Shown here: positions 11,851 to 22,654 of the stretch, piece after piece
How the letters are laid out: the number at the start of each line of letters is the position of its first letter
Numbering within the stretch: position 1 is the stretch's first letter
Source of the DNA: Tricholomella constricta
Lineage: Eukaryota; Basidiomycota; Agaricomycetes; Agaricales; Lyophyllaceae
Length of the DNA: 64,000 nucleotides
Assembly: GCA_013368375.1 (NCBI GenBank)
Contig: JAACJP010000063.1
Location: forward strand, 62,001 to 126,000
Reading direction: 5' to 3'
The notes under the pieces: model-generated
What the model was told of the DNA's origin: nothing
What the model saw: only the letters and a program-made list of their open reading frames with translations
Databases searched by the model: none
Program-made: the position numbers and the translations under genes

Positions 11851-12124
11851 AGGCGTTGCATTCTAAGGGAGGTCAAAAGGGCGGCAGGAGATGGAACACG
11901 ATGCAGCCTTGCAGCTGTGAGGCACAATCGTCGCTGTACAAACATTGGCGTATGTAGTGTCCGGCGGCTGCGTCGTTTACTCAAGTTAGCCGTACTTTGA
12001 CTTCCTCGTGCAGTATATAGCTGTTGACTAACCTTGTGTATCAGGAGATTGTGTGTATTATGTGCGATTTTAAGCACCGCGTCGTGAGTTAGGAGAAGTA
12101 TCATACCTGAGCGCAAGAAAAATC

Positions 12125-12175
12125 GTGGTGCAAGGTGCGCGGCACCCTCAGTGAGGGTGCGGTAATGGCACGTGA
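12125..12175. repeat. Solo copy of the GCACCCTCA palindrome
   Basis: The sequence GGTGCGCGGCACCCTCAGTG continues into GAGGGTGC, forming the same 19-base palindrome as the array at 840-1375. The leading context CAAGGTGCGCGGCACCCTCA is shared exactly with 14141-14160, so both derive from one dispersed element. Confidence 0.6.
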
Positions 12176-12439
12176 CGTCAACTGACCTGTCGACGATGGA
12201 CTTGGAGAGCAAAGCACGTCGTCACTGCCCAGGCGCCCATCACTCGCAGTGCACCCATCAAACAAAATTCTGCAGCAACACAATCTGCGATTTTCTCACA
12301 GGCACCGTCGTACCCACATATATGGCGAGGCGCTTTTCCTGAGGTACGTCCCCTCCATCCGAGTCCGCATTCTCCCAACATCTTTTCAGATGATTTGTTT
12401 GGCAGAAACTAGAAAGTACAAGTCCTGCGATTCTCTCAG

Positions 12440-13200
12440 CTGGTGACCTTCATCGACATTCCAGAGCTCAAGCAGATCTTCTCGCAGAACCACCCCGCTT
12501 ACTTTGTCTGCTTGTCCTCTTCCCGCCCGCCGCCCGCCGCCTCCACTTCCACTTCCACTCCCACTTCCATCAACAATAACAACGATGGCAACAGCAAACT
12601 GGCTGCTGTAATCGCCACAGTCAATCACCTCCCCGACGCCCGTCGTGCACCTTGAATATGATCCCGCCTCCCTCCCGCCCGTCTCGTCACTGTAATGGAC
12701 GCGCTTCATCCGCATCAGCGATACCTACACCGATACCTTCGCTGTGGCCCCCGGCGACGTCCTCCTCTACAGCGGTGACTCGGAACGCTCCCCGAGTTCC
12801 GGCAGACAATGAAGTAAGTCTATTCTCTCCCCCAACAAGGTCAAGGTGTGCGTGCGTGAGGCGGCTCGTCTCCCTCTCTCTCCCCCACCCATCTCCTATT
12901 GCCGCTGCTGCTGACCGTGATCTGCAAGAGCATCATCGCTGGAACCACGACCTGACACTGCATACCGGGTGGTACGACACAGCGCACAGGGAATTGGCAT
13001 ACGACGTCAAGAATAAGGTGCGCCGTGCTCATTTTATCCTCTACCCATCCTCGGAGCTGCTCACGAGCCCACGCTTACAAAAGGCCGGCCTCGCCTTCCT
13101 GCAAGACTCGTCCCACACGCTCAAGGTGAAATTGGGCGGGCACATGTGGAGTGTGTATGGATGCCTGGTGAGTTGCTCTCCACATTCACCACATAGGTAT
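12440..13200 (+). pseudogene. MPPED-type calcineurin-like phosphoesterase pseudogene
   Basis: Members of this family (MPPED1/2-like metallophosphoesterases) use two metal ions to cleave phosphodiesters. Three blocks in order match it. WTRFIRISDTYTDTF then PGDVLLYSGD lies near 12690-12780. SIIAG then NHDLTLHTGWYDT lies near 12925-12975. SSHTLKVKLGGHMWSVYG lies near 13110-13165. The first block sits one frame from the others. A stop precedes WTRF (near 12690). A single missing A splits the metal-binding motif GNHD into two frames (near 12930). The segment between SGD and IAG, which normally carries about 30 residues, is scrambled, and the C-terminal part including the GHxH region is absent. It is clearly non-functional. 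Confidence 0.75.
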
Positions 13201-14130
13201 CGGGTAATACTCTTATGGCTGGGTGCTTAACATGAAGTCGGCCATGGTGGGCGCTTTTCGCCCGTGCCTCGCCACGCATCGACATTCGCGGGCATGGGAA
13301 CAGGATAGAGGGGTGGTACACGGGACGGGAAGAAGGAGTGCGGGGGAGGGAAAATCATGACACCGTTTGAAAAAGCCGGGGCAGGCAGGAGGAGGGGACG
13401 GACGGGTGGCACACAAGACGGCGGGGAGACATATGGGCACGGGGGAGAAGCATCGCGACACCGCCTGAGACAGCCGGGGCGAGTCTGGTGGCGGAGGGGA
13501 AGGCGGGGACGAGGACGGAGACGGGAACAGGGATGGTGTCTAGACGACGACGGCGTGCTCAATTTGGGGGCTTACCATCGCGCCTGCATCTGTGATGGTG
13601 CTGGTGTATGTGCTCTAGAGGCGGGGGCCGGGGCGGCAGGGGCAGGGGTGGTGCATACCCTGGAGACGAGAGGTCAAGGTCAGTTGCAGAGCGGTATGGA
13701 GGGGATGGGGACGGGGCTGGGAATGGCGTGAAGACGATGATAGTGTCGGTGCGGCTGCGGGCAAAGACGGGCACGGGTGTGTTTCTGGGACGCAGGACGC
13801 TCGATCAGGGGCGCAGTATCGCGCATGCACCTGTGCTGCTGCAGGTGCATGTGTTCGATGGGCTTGTGCGAAGGCATGTGCCGGAGGGTCATGGCGCGTT
13901 GACGAAGATATCTTGGAGCACTCCTTCCATGGCACATGGCGGCGGCTTTACTTACAGTCGGTACAAATCTGACAATTTATTTTGAAATACGAGGTACCCT
14001 GCTATGTACCGCGGCATGTGGTGAAAATCAAAAATGATATGTTAGGGGGGTGATTGCAAGCATATGAGCAATTGGGAGTACCTCCTGGCACTCACTTCGG
14101 ATGTCTAACACAACAGACTGACCTCCGGGC
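13201..14130. other. G-rich stretch without a recognised gene
   Basis: Purine-rich on the plus strand between about 13340 and 13740. A plus-strand frame (13608-13985) ends in a moderately complex tail (HVFDGLVRRHVPEGHG) but has no recognised motif. It may be a fragment of a decayed gene. Confidence 0.35.
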
Positions 14131-14165
14131 AAGATGGTTCAAGGTGCGCGGCACCCTCAGGGTGC
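14131..14165. repeat. Solo shortened palindrome
   Basis: CAAGGTGCGCGGCACCCTCA is shared with 12130-12150, but the palindrome here is shortened to GCACCCTCAGGGTGC (7-bp stem). Confidence 0.55.
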
Positions 14166-14433
14166 ATAAGTAAAATAAGGTGGTGATAAAAGCTCCAAGC
14201 ATTCGACATTATATGTAGTACACATGGATAGGTTTACAGTAGAAAAAGCACTTACTTTAGTAGTAGTAGATAGCAGGAAACAAAAGACCTCGGTGGTCAT
14301 TTTCATACCCCCCACTACATGTCTTGTACTCCACAAAAGCAGAATTGGGCAACGAGGGGGGGGTACTATGACAATAAGGAAGGAACTGGGCAGTCGAGGC
14401 AGTGGGGACAGGCCGCATGAGCACGACACAGTG

Positions 14434-15052
14434 CGCGGTGGGTGGGGCAGAATGGCTGGAGGCGGTGGCCGGCAATTGCCGAGACGCGCTTCCGCGCCCG
14501 CGCGCCAGGTCACAAAGATCCCTGACGCCTTTCAACAGTTCAGCAGCGCCGCCTCCAGAAAATTCAGCATGAGGGAAGATCCAAATTACGCAGCCCGCGC
14601 ACAAATTTTTGTGGGTGGCGCACTTGTAGTAAATATTTTAGAAATTGAAAACCGCCCCGAGCGGACTTTAGCACAGCCACATCAGCCACCCACCCGAACC
14701 CGCCACACAAAATTGTTTATAGCTCACTCAATTCTTCACCGATTTTCTTAAAAAAAAGTGCGCGCGCCATCGAATGTATATATAAACGTCATCCAATACC
14801 AAGATCTTGGATGTGGAAGCGTTGAAGATGCTCAATAGTGTACTTTCCCACGCTTTTGCCCCTCTTTTCGGTGGTCCATAGCACCCCCGAGAATACATAT
14901 CTCGTCAAACGAATTAGTGCGCGAGCTAGAGGACATGTAAAAGTATATATTTTACTGTTGGTTTGACTCCAATTGCTTGTTTCAATCTTGAGAAAAATCG
15001 GGTTCAAAATCTGAATGGATAACGGGTCGTTATCCACCCCGCCAATGACTAG
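14434..15052 (+). mobile_element. Helitron-like element, copy 2
   Basis: Near-identical to 1-621 over its length. It ends with the hairpin GGATAACG-GGT-CGTTATCC (15017-15035), 13 bases, then CTAG (15049-15052). The left limit is set by where the similarity to copy 1 starts, which is also the window edge of copy 1, so the real element may begin further left in the unassigned stretch 14166-14433. Confidence 0.6.
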
Positions 15053-15213
15053 AATACATATCTCGTCAAACGAACTAGTGCGCGAGCTAGAGGACATGTA
15101 AAAGTATATATTTTACTGTTGGTTTGACTCCAATTGCTTGTTTCAATCTTGAGAAAAATCGGGTCCAAAATCTGAATGGATAACGACCCGTTATCCGCCC
15201 CGCCAATGACTAG
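15053..15213 (+). mobile_element. Tandem truncated Helitron-like 3' end, copy 3
   Basis: The last 161 bases of the element are repeated directly after copy 2. The hairpin is present again (15178-15196), with loop ACC instead of GGT, followed by CTAG at 15210-15213. ACC is the reverse complement of GGT, so the whole 19-base hairpin is exactly inverted relative to copy 2. Sequence after CTAG is unrelated to the flank of the other copies. Confidence 0.6.
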
Positions 15214-15239
15214 AGGACATTTCTGACCGGTGTTTGACG

Positions 15240-16321
15240 ACATATGACATTCATTGGTACAGCATGCGGAGCCAGTCAAACAGGTGGCCATTTGCTCCCA
15301 TTCTCCTCATTTTGAGCCATAGTGTGGCCTGTTCTGTTGAGGGAAATGCATTGCTGATATCAGCAAAAACCACGTAGAGTGGGAGGTTCAGTGACCGAGC
15401 CCGTTCGATGGCACATCGTAGTATGAAAACATTGTCATTTGTTCTGAATCCTTCTCGGAAACCATTTTGTGATGGGGGGAGGAGGTCCCTTGCTAGGCAC
15501 CATGCTGTTATCTGTTTATGGATGATAAGTGTCATGAGCTTAAGCAGAACACTTTCGAGTCCAATAGCACGGTATTCCTTTGGATCGTCTTTGTCTTTTC
15601 CTCTTTTGATGATTCCGATGAGTGCTGCTGTTAACCATGTTGAGGGAACCTCCAGGTTGTTTAAGCAGTCATTGAGAAGGAGACACAGTTGGTCATTGTC
15701 AATTTCCTCCAGTTCAGCAAAACCAATATTGTCCAGACCTGGCAAGCTGGTTGCTGCTGATCGGTCATGAAAATGTTCTTTTGCAATTTCAATTTCCTCT
15801 TCGCTTACTGGGGCAGAGAAGAACTGCTCTGGGGTTGTATCGATTGTTCGAGTCGGTATAGCACTGGCAAAGGTTTGGTTTAATTCCAGCCTGTTAAGGT
15901 TGAAGGATTTGGGAGGTGGGCAGATTGGGTTCATGCGTCTCTCGAAAACCTCCTTAAGGGTGGCTGCAGAGATATCTGCTTGTGTCTGTTTTGATCCCAT
16001 TATTTTCTTTGCTGCTACCCAGAATTCTTTCTCTGACTTGGCCTCGATGATGAGTGCTCTGTGCATTTTTTGTTTTTCGTGTGCTGAGGTGCGGTTCCTA
16101 TGACCTGGTAGTGGGGCTCCACTTGGGGGAGTTGGTTGTATAGCAGGCCTATCTTTGGCTTTCAATGGCAGATAGGAGACCTTGTCTGTCTCTACCCTGG
16201 AAGTGACGGCACTGCTCATGTCTATGTCAAGAGGAGTGTAGGCAGGGACAGGGTCCTGTGTTGCACCAAGGTTGGCCAATCTGTCTGCTTCACCATGACG
16301 TAGGTTGCCATATACTGCCAA
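15240..16321 (-). mobile_element. LINE-type retrotransposon fragment (reverse transcriptase)
   Basis: A 356-codon minus-strand frame encodes part of a non-LTR reverse transcriptase. Reading from 16321 down there is an RNase H-like scrap (HGEADRLANLGA), then a linker. Fingers and palm motifs follow: PSTWLTAALIGIIKRGKDK, YRAIGLESVLLKLM, QNGFREGFRTNDN, and motif A FADISNAF containing a catalytic Asp. The frame ends just after WLKMRRM/LFDWLRMLYQ, before motif C (the DD pair), so the catalytic core is incomplete. Both ends are missing. The high end stops exactly where the large inverted repeat begins, and the low end abuts the Helitron-like copy 3. Confidence 0.85.
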
Positions 16322-19300
16322 GTTACCGGTGATGGTGCGGCTGACCTGTCATTATTCATTCCCCTTTAGTTCAATACACTACAGCGACCGCGGGTCCCTG
16401 CTCTCCTCTCCTCCACCGCCATTCCATTCCACCCCTGCACCAGAGCACACACATGGCACCTACCCTCCCTTCGTCCCTCCCAGCTTCCACGCTCCCGAAC
16501 CGCCCTTACCTCTGTACTCGATTGCCTCAGGCTGTCCAATCATCACTGTCACCCGCCATCTGCCACCCTCCCCGGCGCCGGCGCCCAATCACTGCGCGGT
16601 CCCCACGCACGCACGCATATAGAATCTGCGACCGCACCAGGTCCAAGGTCCAAGGTCCAACTCCTCGTAAATCCACGTCCGACACCCGCGGATCTCTACA
16701 CACATAACACCTCCTCGTCGTCCGTCCCTGCCCCCTCTCTCTGCTGCACGTGTCAAATGACAGCCTCATCGACATATGATCTACATACATACATACCTGC
16801 ACATGATCATGATCAGGACTTGTGGGGTCCCCGGAGGTGATCCCTGGCTTCCAGGGCGAAGCGACTGCGAAATGCGAAATAGGATCGGCCGGCTGTCCAG
16901 TGTCTAATGTCAATGAATGGTCCTAGGACTTTGTCTCGGTATCTCGGTGACTTGTGACTTGACTCGACTTGCCACTGCCGCTGCCATCGCCAGAGGCAAC
17001 CCTGCTGCCGCCTCTGCCTGCGGCATGTTTCGCGTATTAGCGACGCTACATATGCCTCCCGCAATCTGGGGTCTGGGGTGATGCGGATGCGTTAGGCTTT
17101 GCCTGTGCTGGGCGGCTGCGAACAACGAGACCGACGGTTAACGAACGTAGTAAGGGCATTCACGATCGAGAATGAGGGGATAATCAAAAGTTGGAGGGTC
17201 GCCGGTGTTTTCTTGAGTTACAAGTGCGGCCGTCGTTTGCGGGCCCGTCAACGTCATGCAGGCACGATGGTCTCGAGCAGAATGGTTCTTGCACATATAT
17301 ACCGACGCAACAGCTCTCGATCCATGGTCCATGATGGCACTTCGAAATCAAGCCGTCCCGCAAATTTGTATGGAAAAGATGTATGCACTCAAGATGTGCG
17401 CGCCAAGTGCGCAATCTCAGCAACCCGACTCGCTATCATTCATTTTCCAAACGAATAACATGACGTCGCCACTACTCTATAGAGCACTGCACGCATAACT
17501 CTCCGCCAGCCGATATTCTAATCCCCAGGCCCAACTCCGGATCCCCGAATTCCGCTGTTATATGTCCCGACACGCATGCTTCATTCTATTTCGCAACCCC
17601 AGCAGTACCAGCACCAGCACCAGCACCAGCCGCGAACCGCCCCACAAGTTCATCATACAAAACGTCCTCTCCAGGACCACTCTCCCCTCCCGAACCCTCC
17701 CCTCCCGAGCCCGCCGCGCCCCCGTTCCGCCGCTCCTTCTTGAAGTGGTTCGAGATGAGGAACGCCACGTCTATTAAAGAGAAGAAAAAAAATCGTGCTC
17801 AGCAACACAAAACGCGCGAGAGAAAGGAAAAAGAAGAAAACTCACCAAGACTCTGCTCGAAATTCAACCGCGGATCACAAAACGACTGTCCCCCCACGAG
17901 CGCATCAGCCCCTTTCCACTCAAAATCAAAGTCAAAAAAACCCCACGCACCTGATACCTCAGCCCCAACTGCTCCTCCCCAAGCTCCATGCTCCCGCCCA
18001 CACACTCCGTGACACTGAGCCCCTCCTCGTTGAGCTCGCCCGTAAACTCAAGCGACACGCCGCCGAGGCGCGAGCCGTGCGCGGCGTGTATGCGCAGGCA
18101 CGCTGCGAGCTCTGCCACGATCGTGCCAAAGTGTCGCGTTTTGAGGCCGGAGGCTGATGTCTGTGTGCTGCGGAGACGGGAACGGGAACGGGGGTCAGCG
18201 TGGAATGGAGGGAGGGGAGAGATAGGGTTGGGGGGGGGGGGGAGGGGAGGCTGCGTACTTTCCATGCATGGGATCGCATATCCAGACGATGGGGTGTCCC
18301 GACGCCTGCACGCTCTTGATGTGCGCCGGGAGGTGGTCCTCGATCTGTGGAGAATCGCGACGCGTTGGTCAGCCATCAGCCATCAGCCATCAGAGAGAGG
18401 AGCGGACGAGGAAGAGACGCATGCGAGCAGAGGGATGAGCAAAGAAGCTAAGCAACGGGGAAGTGGGGGACAGTGAGGGAGATACGCGTGAGGCAGAGAA
18501 GCAGCGGGGGGGAAGAAAGAGAAGCTGGAACACAACACCCAACAGCCGCTGGAACCGGGGCGTGATGGTGATTGGTGACTGTAAGTAAATAGGGGGCGGA
18601 GACGACGGCGATGGGTGTGTTCCACGAGATGGAGTGTGTAGACGACCGAACGGAAACGAAGCAACAAAAACGCACTTTTGCTGCACCATAGCGCGTGATG
18701 AGCGTCACGCGCCCGGGCTCGCGATCCGGATTGACGACTACAAAATGCAAGGGTCAGCCTTCGAGTTTGAGGGGAAGACGGTCGGAATGAAGGGATGAGG
18801 CAACGAAGTGCAAAGAAAGGCAAAGAAGGAAGATTACGAGCGCGAAACGATACTGATAGGACAAAACGAAAAGGAAAGGAAAGGGATGAGAAAACGTTGA
18901 AGCTGGGGCTGGGGACGAGATCCGAACGAACAGCAACAGCACAGATCCCGCACGACGGGGCAAGCATCAATGCACGATCCGATTCTAGATCTGAACGGTG
19001 AACACGCGAAAGGGCTGGGGAATACCCAACTGGCGACTATCGCCACGTTCGTTGCATATACACCGCACAGACGCCATCTCAAGATCTCGGGTGGGGGCAC
19101 ACGACCACCACCAGCACGACAACGACAACGACACACACACCCCGCCTGCGTCCCTGTTCCCCGACTGAATCGCAGCGAAGGCGAAGAGGCGCGGTATACC
19201 TTCCCCTTCCTCTTCTTCCTTCCTTCTTCTTCTGCCCGTGCCCGTACTCGTGCGTCTCCCCGTCTACGTCTACTGGGCACAGATCTCAGATAGATCTCGC

Positions 19301-19992
19301 ATAAATGGGGAGGTGTGTGACCCAATACCCAACACCCAAACCGCGTGGGCGGCAGATCTGAGAAGACGAAGACGGCCGCGACAGGAAGCCCCCACGACAT
19401 CAGTACGATAGCAGGACGAACCAAAGAGGTGGACTGGGCGCAAATAGATCCACGAGCACGAGCCGCGCAGGAACACTGCACCGGGACGTGCGATGCCCAG
19501 GTGCAGCGCGAAACCCGAAACGAGAAGCATGGAAGTCACGGACACCCATCCTGCTTCTCTCTGTCTGGTCCCTCTGTCTGTCTGTCCTCTACGGACCACT
19601 GTCCCCATGCACGCGCTACGTGGACAGCACGCCCAAATCCAAATTCCAACTCCCAACTTCAATTCCAACTCCAAACCGAGGCCAGACCCAGATCCAGAAC
19701 CAAATCCAGTTCCAGCCCAGATCCGGAACCATTCGAGACCACCAGCCACGTCCACGCCCACAACCCAAAGACGATGCGATAACGAGAGAGAGGGAAACCC
19801 GAAAAAAACACTCACCCTCCAACAACCCCACCACCCCCCCTCCAATCAAAGGGCTCATCTTGATGCCGACCGGATTGCGGATTCCACGAAATACTCCACG
19901 TGTGCATCGTCCAGCTGGCGTGTCGCTGAGGTGTTGTAGTGTGCTTTTTTTTTGTGTTTGTTTTTCCTTTGCTTTTTGTGCGGGGGAGGCCA
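16310..19992 (-). repeat. Large inverted repeat, arm A
   Basis: Reverse-complement copy of 33780-37822. Matching landmarks include GGTCAGCCGCACC beside the outer edge, the shared 3' flank, and the DAHP synthase exons with their introns. The outer edge lies at the CTTGGCAG/ACCGGTGATGG junction with the LINE fragment. The inner edge lies in the A-rich/lysine-rich tract of the gene near 19960-19992. The arm is shorter than arm B, mainly through intron length differences. Confidence 0.85.
17586..19940 (-). pseudogene. Truncated DAHP synthase (class II) pseudogene
   Basis: This is the inverted duplicate of the last exons of the intact gene at 31178-36424. Conserved pieces from high to low coordinates are [33 protein letters not shown] (near 18740), VWICDPMHG (near 18270), [19 protein letters not shown] (near 18150), [13 protein letters not shown] (near 17880) and [13 protein letters not shown] (near 17760). 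All introns are kept, so the duplication happened at DNA level. The 5' half is absent. The segment HFIWIGDR is deleted, and one missing C after EYF shifts the frame. The remaining exons differ from the parent at few residues, so the copy is fairly young. Confidence 0.85.
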
Positions 19993-20014
19993 ATGTGCCT
20001 TGTACGTACGACGA

Positions 20015-20530
20015 GTTAGGCTCGTCTCCTCGTACGCCTCAGCGTCTGCAAGGGCGAGGGCAGTCGCGGCCCTCGCCCAGACGCCGTGGCGGACGAGGAG
20101 AGAGGAGCTGGAGGTGGATGGCGTGCGCCGTGCACGAGGAGGAGGATGTGATTGGGCTTGGGGTGCGCGGAAAGGGCGGCGGAGGGAGTGTGCTTGGATC
20201 GGGGCTGGCAGGCCGGGCGGAGAGGATTGCTATGTTAGATATGACATGTACAGCGGGTGCTAGAGGATGTCAGTCAGTGTCAGTCCGAGTGAGAGCTTGG
20301 GGTCAGCTGCGCGCACCTTCTTATGGCTTTGGTCAACGCGTGCTCGGCTCGACCTCTATCTGTTCGACTTTCCCCAGCTCGGACGAGTCGAGGCGGGCAG
20401 GCACTGGGCGCTGAAGGTTAGGAGGACGGCGCTGGCGTTTGAGAGGCTGTGGATTCGCGTCGTCGTCGTTGCTCATCCGAGTCGTCGTCGTCTGCAACAG
20501 AAACGTAGTGTCACGCGACTGGCACGCGTC
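20015..20530 (-). pseudogene. Uncharacterised gene family X, copy 2
   Basis: Minus-strand copy of the material at 10890-11850. The likely N-terminus MSNDDDANPQPLKRQRR (near 20480) is followed by LDSSELGKVE and a piece reading AEHALTKAIRR with a GTGCGC donor. Further down, the GTGCGCGGAAAGGGC region matches the same region of copy 1. The frame is interrupted by stops. Its inner end directly joins inverted-repeat arm A. A BEM46-type pseudogene lies divergently beside it. Confidence 0.4.
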
Positions 20531-20819
20531 ACACCAGGTTGTCCCACGCGAGATGGGCGCACAGATCGTGCGGCCATGTTCAGAGTCAACGAGCCTTTCC
20601 TTTCCAAAACTAAAGGTATTGCGAAGGATGTATGGACCGTATGGATTTTCCAACGAATGATACTTGGGAAAAGGAGCTTAGGGGAACGAGTGATCCGACC
20701 CACATTGGAATTCCATCACGGATACTAGAGGGCTTGCTTCAACACCGTCTTTAACGACGAGCTCAGCACAATATGGCATAGCGGATATTGATCTGTCTCT
20801 GTCCTACCCAAAGAACACA

Positions 20820-21330
20820 TTCCCCACCGCCGCCTCCAATTCAGCCCTGCCTCCGACTCCGATAAGGTGGTGGACACGACGCTCACACAAGGAGTCATCA
20901 TCATAGAGAACCCCTTCGCCCCCATCTCCGGTATGCTCTTCGCCCTCTTCCGCAGCGTTGGGTCCCATATCGCCACCTCCAGTCGCTCGTATGGGATCGG
21001 TGGGACGCTTACGTGCCGTGCAGGCAACCTGCAGCTCACCCGTTGTTCCAGCCGTCGCAGGGGGAAGGGGAAGCGCTCACCGTGCTAGCCCGTTTGGCGC
21101 AGAAGATGCTGGTGCTCGTGAGCGAGCACGACGAGGTCGCCCCACGCCAGATGGGCGCGCAGATCGTGCGCACTGCGCGTGGCGGTCCTTCTACATATCA
21201 TCGTTCTCGGCGGGTGCCGAGCTGAAGGACGGAAACTCGGTTTGTCGTGATCCCCGGTGCGCTGCACAAAATTGTGTGGAATCGGCATGGGTGGGCGGAA
21301 TCTATGCGGGCGTACGTGTGGAGGGTTGTG
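20820..21330 (+). pseudogene. BEM46/ABHD13-type alpha/beta-hydrolase pseudogene, copy 1
   Basis: BEM46-type proteins are membrane-associated serine hydrolases. Recognisable blocks, in changing frames, are GVIIIENPFAPISGM (near 20890), LVWDRWDAY (near 20975), KMLVLVSEHDEVAP (near 21105; the Asp matches the acid-residue region of the family) and PGALHKIVW with HGWAESMRAYV (near 21255-21315, containing the catalytic His). The order and spacing fit ABHD13. The nucleophile segment (GHSxGG) is not seen upstream, and several frame switches are needed, so the gene is dead. It is related to the copy at 27735-28390. Confidence 0.7.
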
Positions 21331-21699
21331 GAGGAGGGTGGGGGAAGAAAGCTGTGGAGACGTGGCGTTTCTCGAGTCCATGTGGTGTTGCTTTGGCATG
21401 GATGTTCGCTTAAGTTATGTTGGGCCACGATGGCGGCTTGCTCTTTCACCCCGTTGTCTACTGCGGTACGTACATATCCATTGAACCTCTCACGTGCGTA
21501 ATCAAGAGCGGGAGGATAATGGCTCGGCGGGAGGGCACCTACCGTCTGGCTCGACATCCGCTGCTCAGAAAGGCCACACGACAAAATAAGTAAGTGCAAA
21601 TGTTCATAAATAATGAGCGATCTCGCCCAGCGATCCTATCTATTCACCTATGCAGAGTCGATCTCATTTCTTTTTGATGAAGCGACGGAACTTCTTATA

Positions 21700-22650
21700 T
21701 AGTGACCCCATACACCCTGGTACACCTTCGTCCACTGGCGGGGCATTCTGTCGTGGTGAGTTTGAGGCGCCAAGAGCCATCGCGTAGTGGATGGGACGTC
21801 CTGCGCTGGTCGGTCTGTAACTCGAGTCGAGGGCCTTACAGGAATGGTCTCCGGCTGATAAATCGAAGTCGGGGGAGCTTCAGCAGGTTCGTTCTCGTCC
21901 TTTTCCCCAGCCGTAGGCGTTCCCGGATTGGTCTCCAGCTGATGGTCAATGTCAATGTTAAGGTCAAGGCTCGAGAATGAATTTTTGAAGAATAAACTTA
22001 GCGTGGCGAAAATGAACGTGTTAATTTAAGGACGAAAAATGTACAGGCTAACAGCGACGAATATGTAAGTAAAAGTGAGACGTATGGCGTAGGCGACCGT
22101 GACTGTCGAGTGAGACTCGCGGGTTCAGCCTCGTCATTTTCGCTCGACGTCGACTGAGGTTTAGAGTCCTGTGACCCAGCTTGAGAGCCTTTTATTACCT
22201 CAGGATCGGAATCTCTAACACTCACTGTGAGTGCTGGTGATAGGTCCTCGAAGTCTTCCTGTAATTCCCCGCACGGCGTCCATTGCGACCCCGTACACCC
22301 TGGTACACCTTCGTCCACTGGCGAGGCATTCGGTGAGTTCGAGGCGCCAGTAGCCACCGTCGTGGATGGGATCACCGGCACTGCTTGGTCGGTACCCTCA
22401 GTCGAGGGCCTGGCCTCCGGCTGATAATTCGAGGTCGAGCGAGTTTCAGCGAGTTCAGCCTCGTAATTTTTGGGAGTACGTACCTCGGGCGAAGGGGATG
22501 ACGGTACGGTACTGTTATGCCAGAATTAGCTGGAACGTCTGTACCGGATGGGACCTCCGGCGTTGGTTGGTCGCTATCTTGAGTCGAAGGCCTTCCAGGA
22601 ATGATCTCCGGCTGACGAACCGAGGTCGATTGAGTTTTAGCGGGTTCAGC
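21700..22650 (-). repeat. Degenerate copies of the NACHT gene's 3' end
   Basis: Three stretches (about 21700-21960, 22150-22480 and 22540-22680) share words with each other. They share ATGGACGCCGTG with the last exon of the NACHT gene. On the minus strand the common protein-like pattern is QPExxPxRPST followed by VPSxT, rich in P, T and S. The lowest copy ends in a hydrophobic segment (YVSLLLTYSSLLACTFFVL) and a stop at 21998, which would look like a membrane tail if translated. Frames are broken by stops between copies. They are probably duplicated, decaying versions of the receptor's variable C-terminal coding region. Confidence 0.45.
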
Positions 22651-22654
22651 CTCG

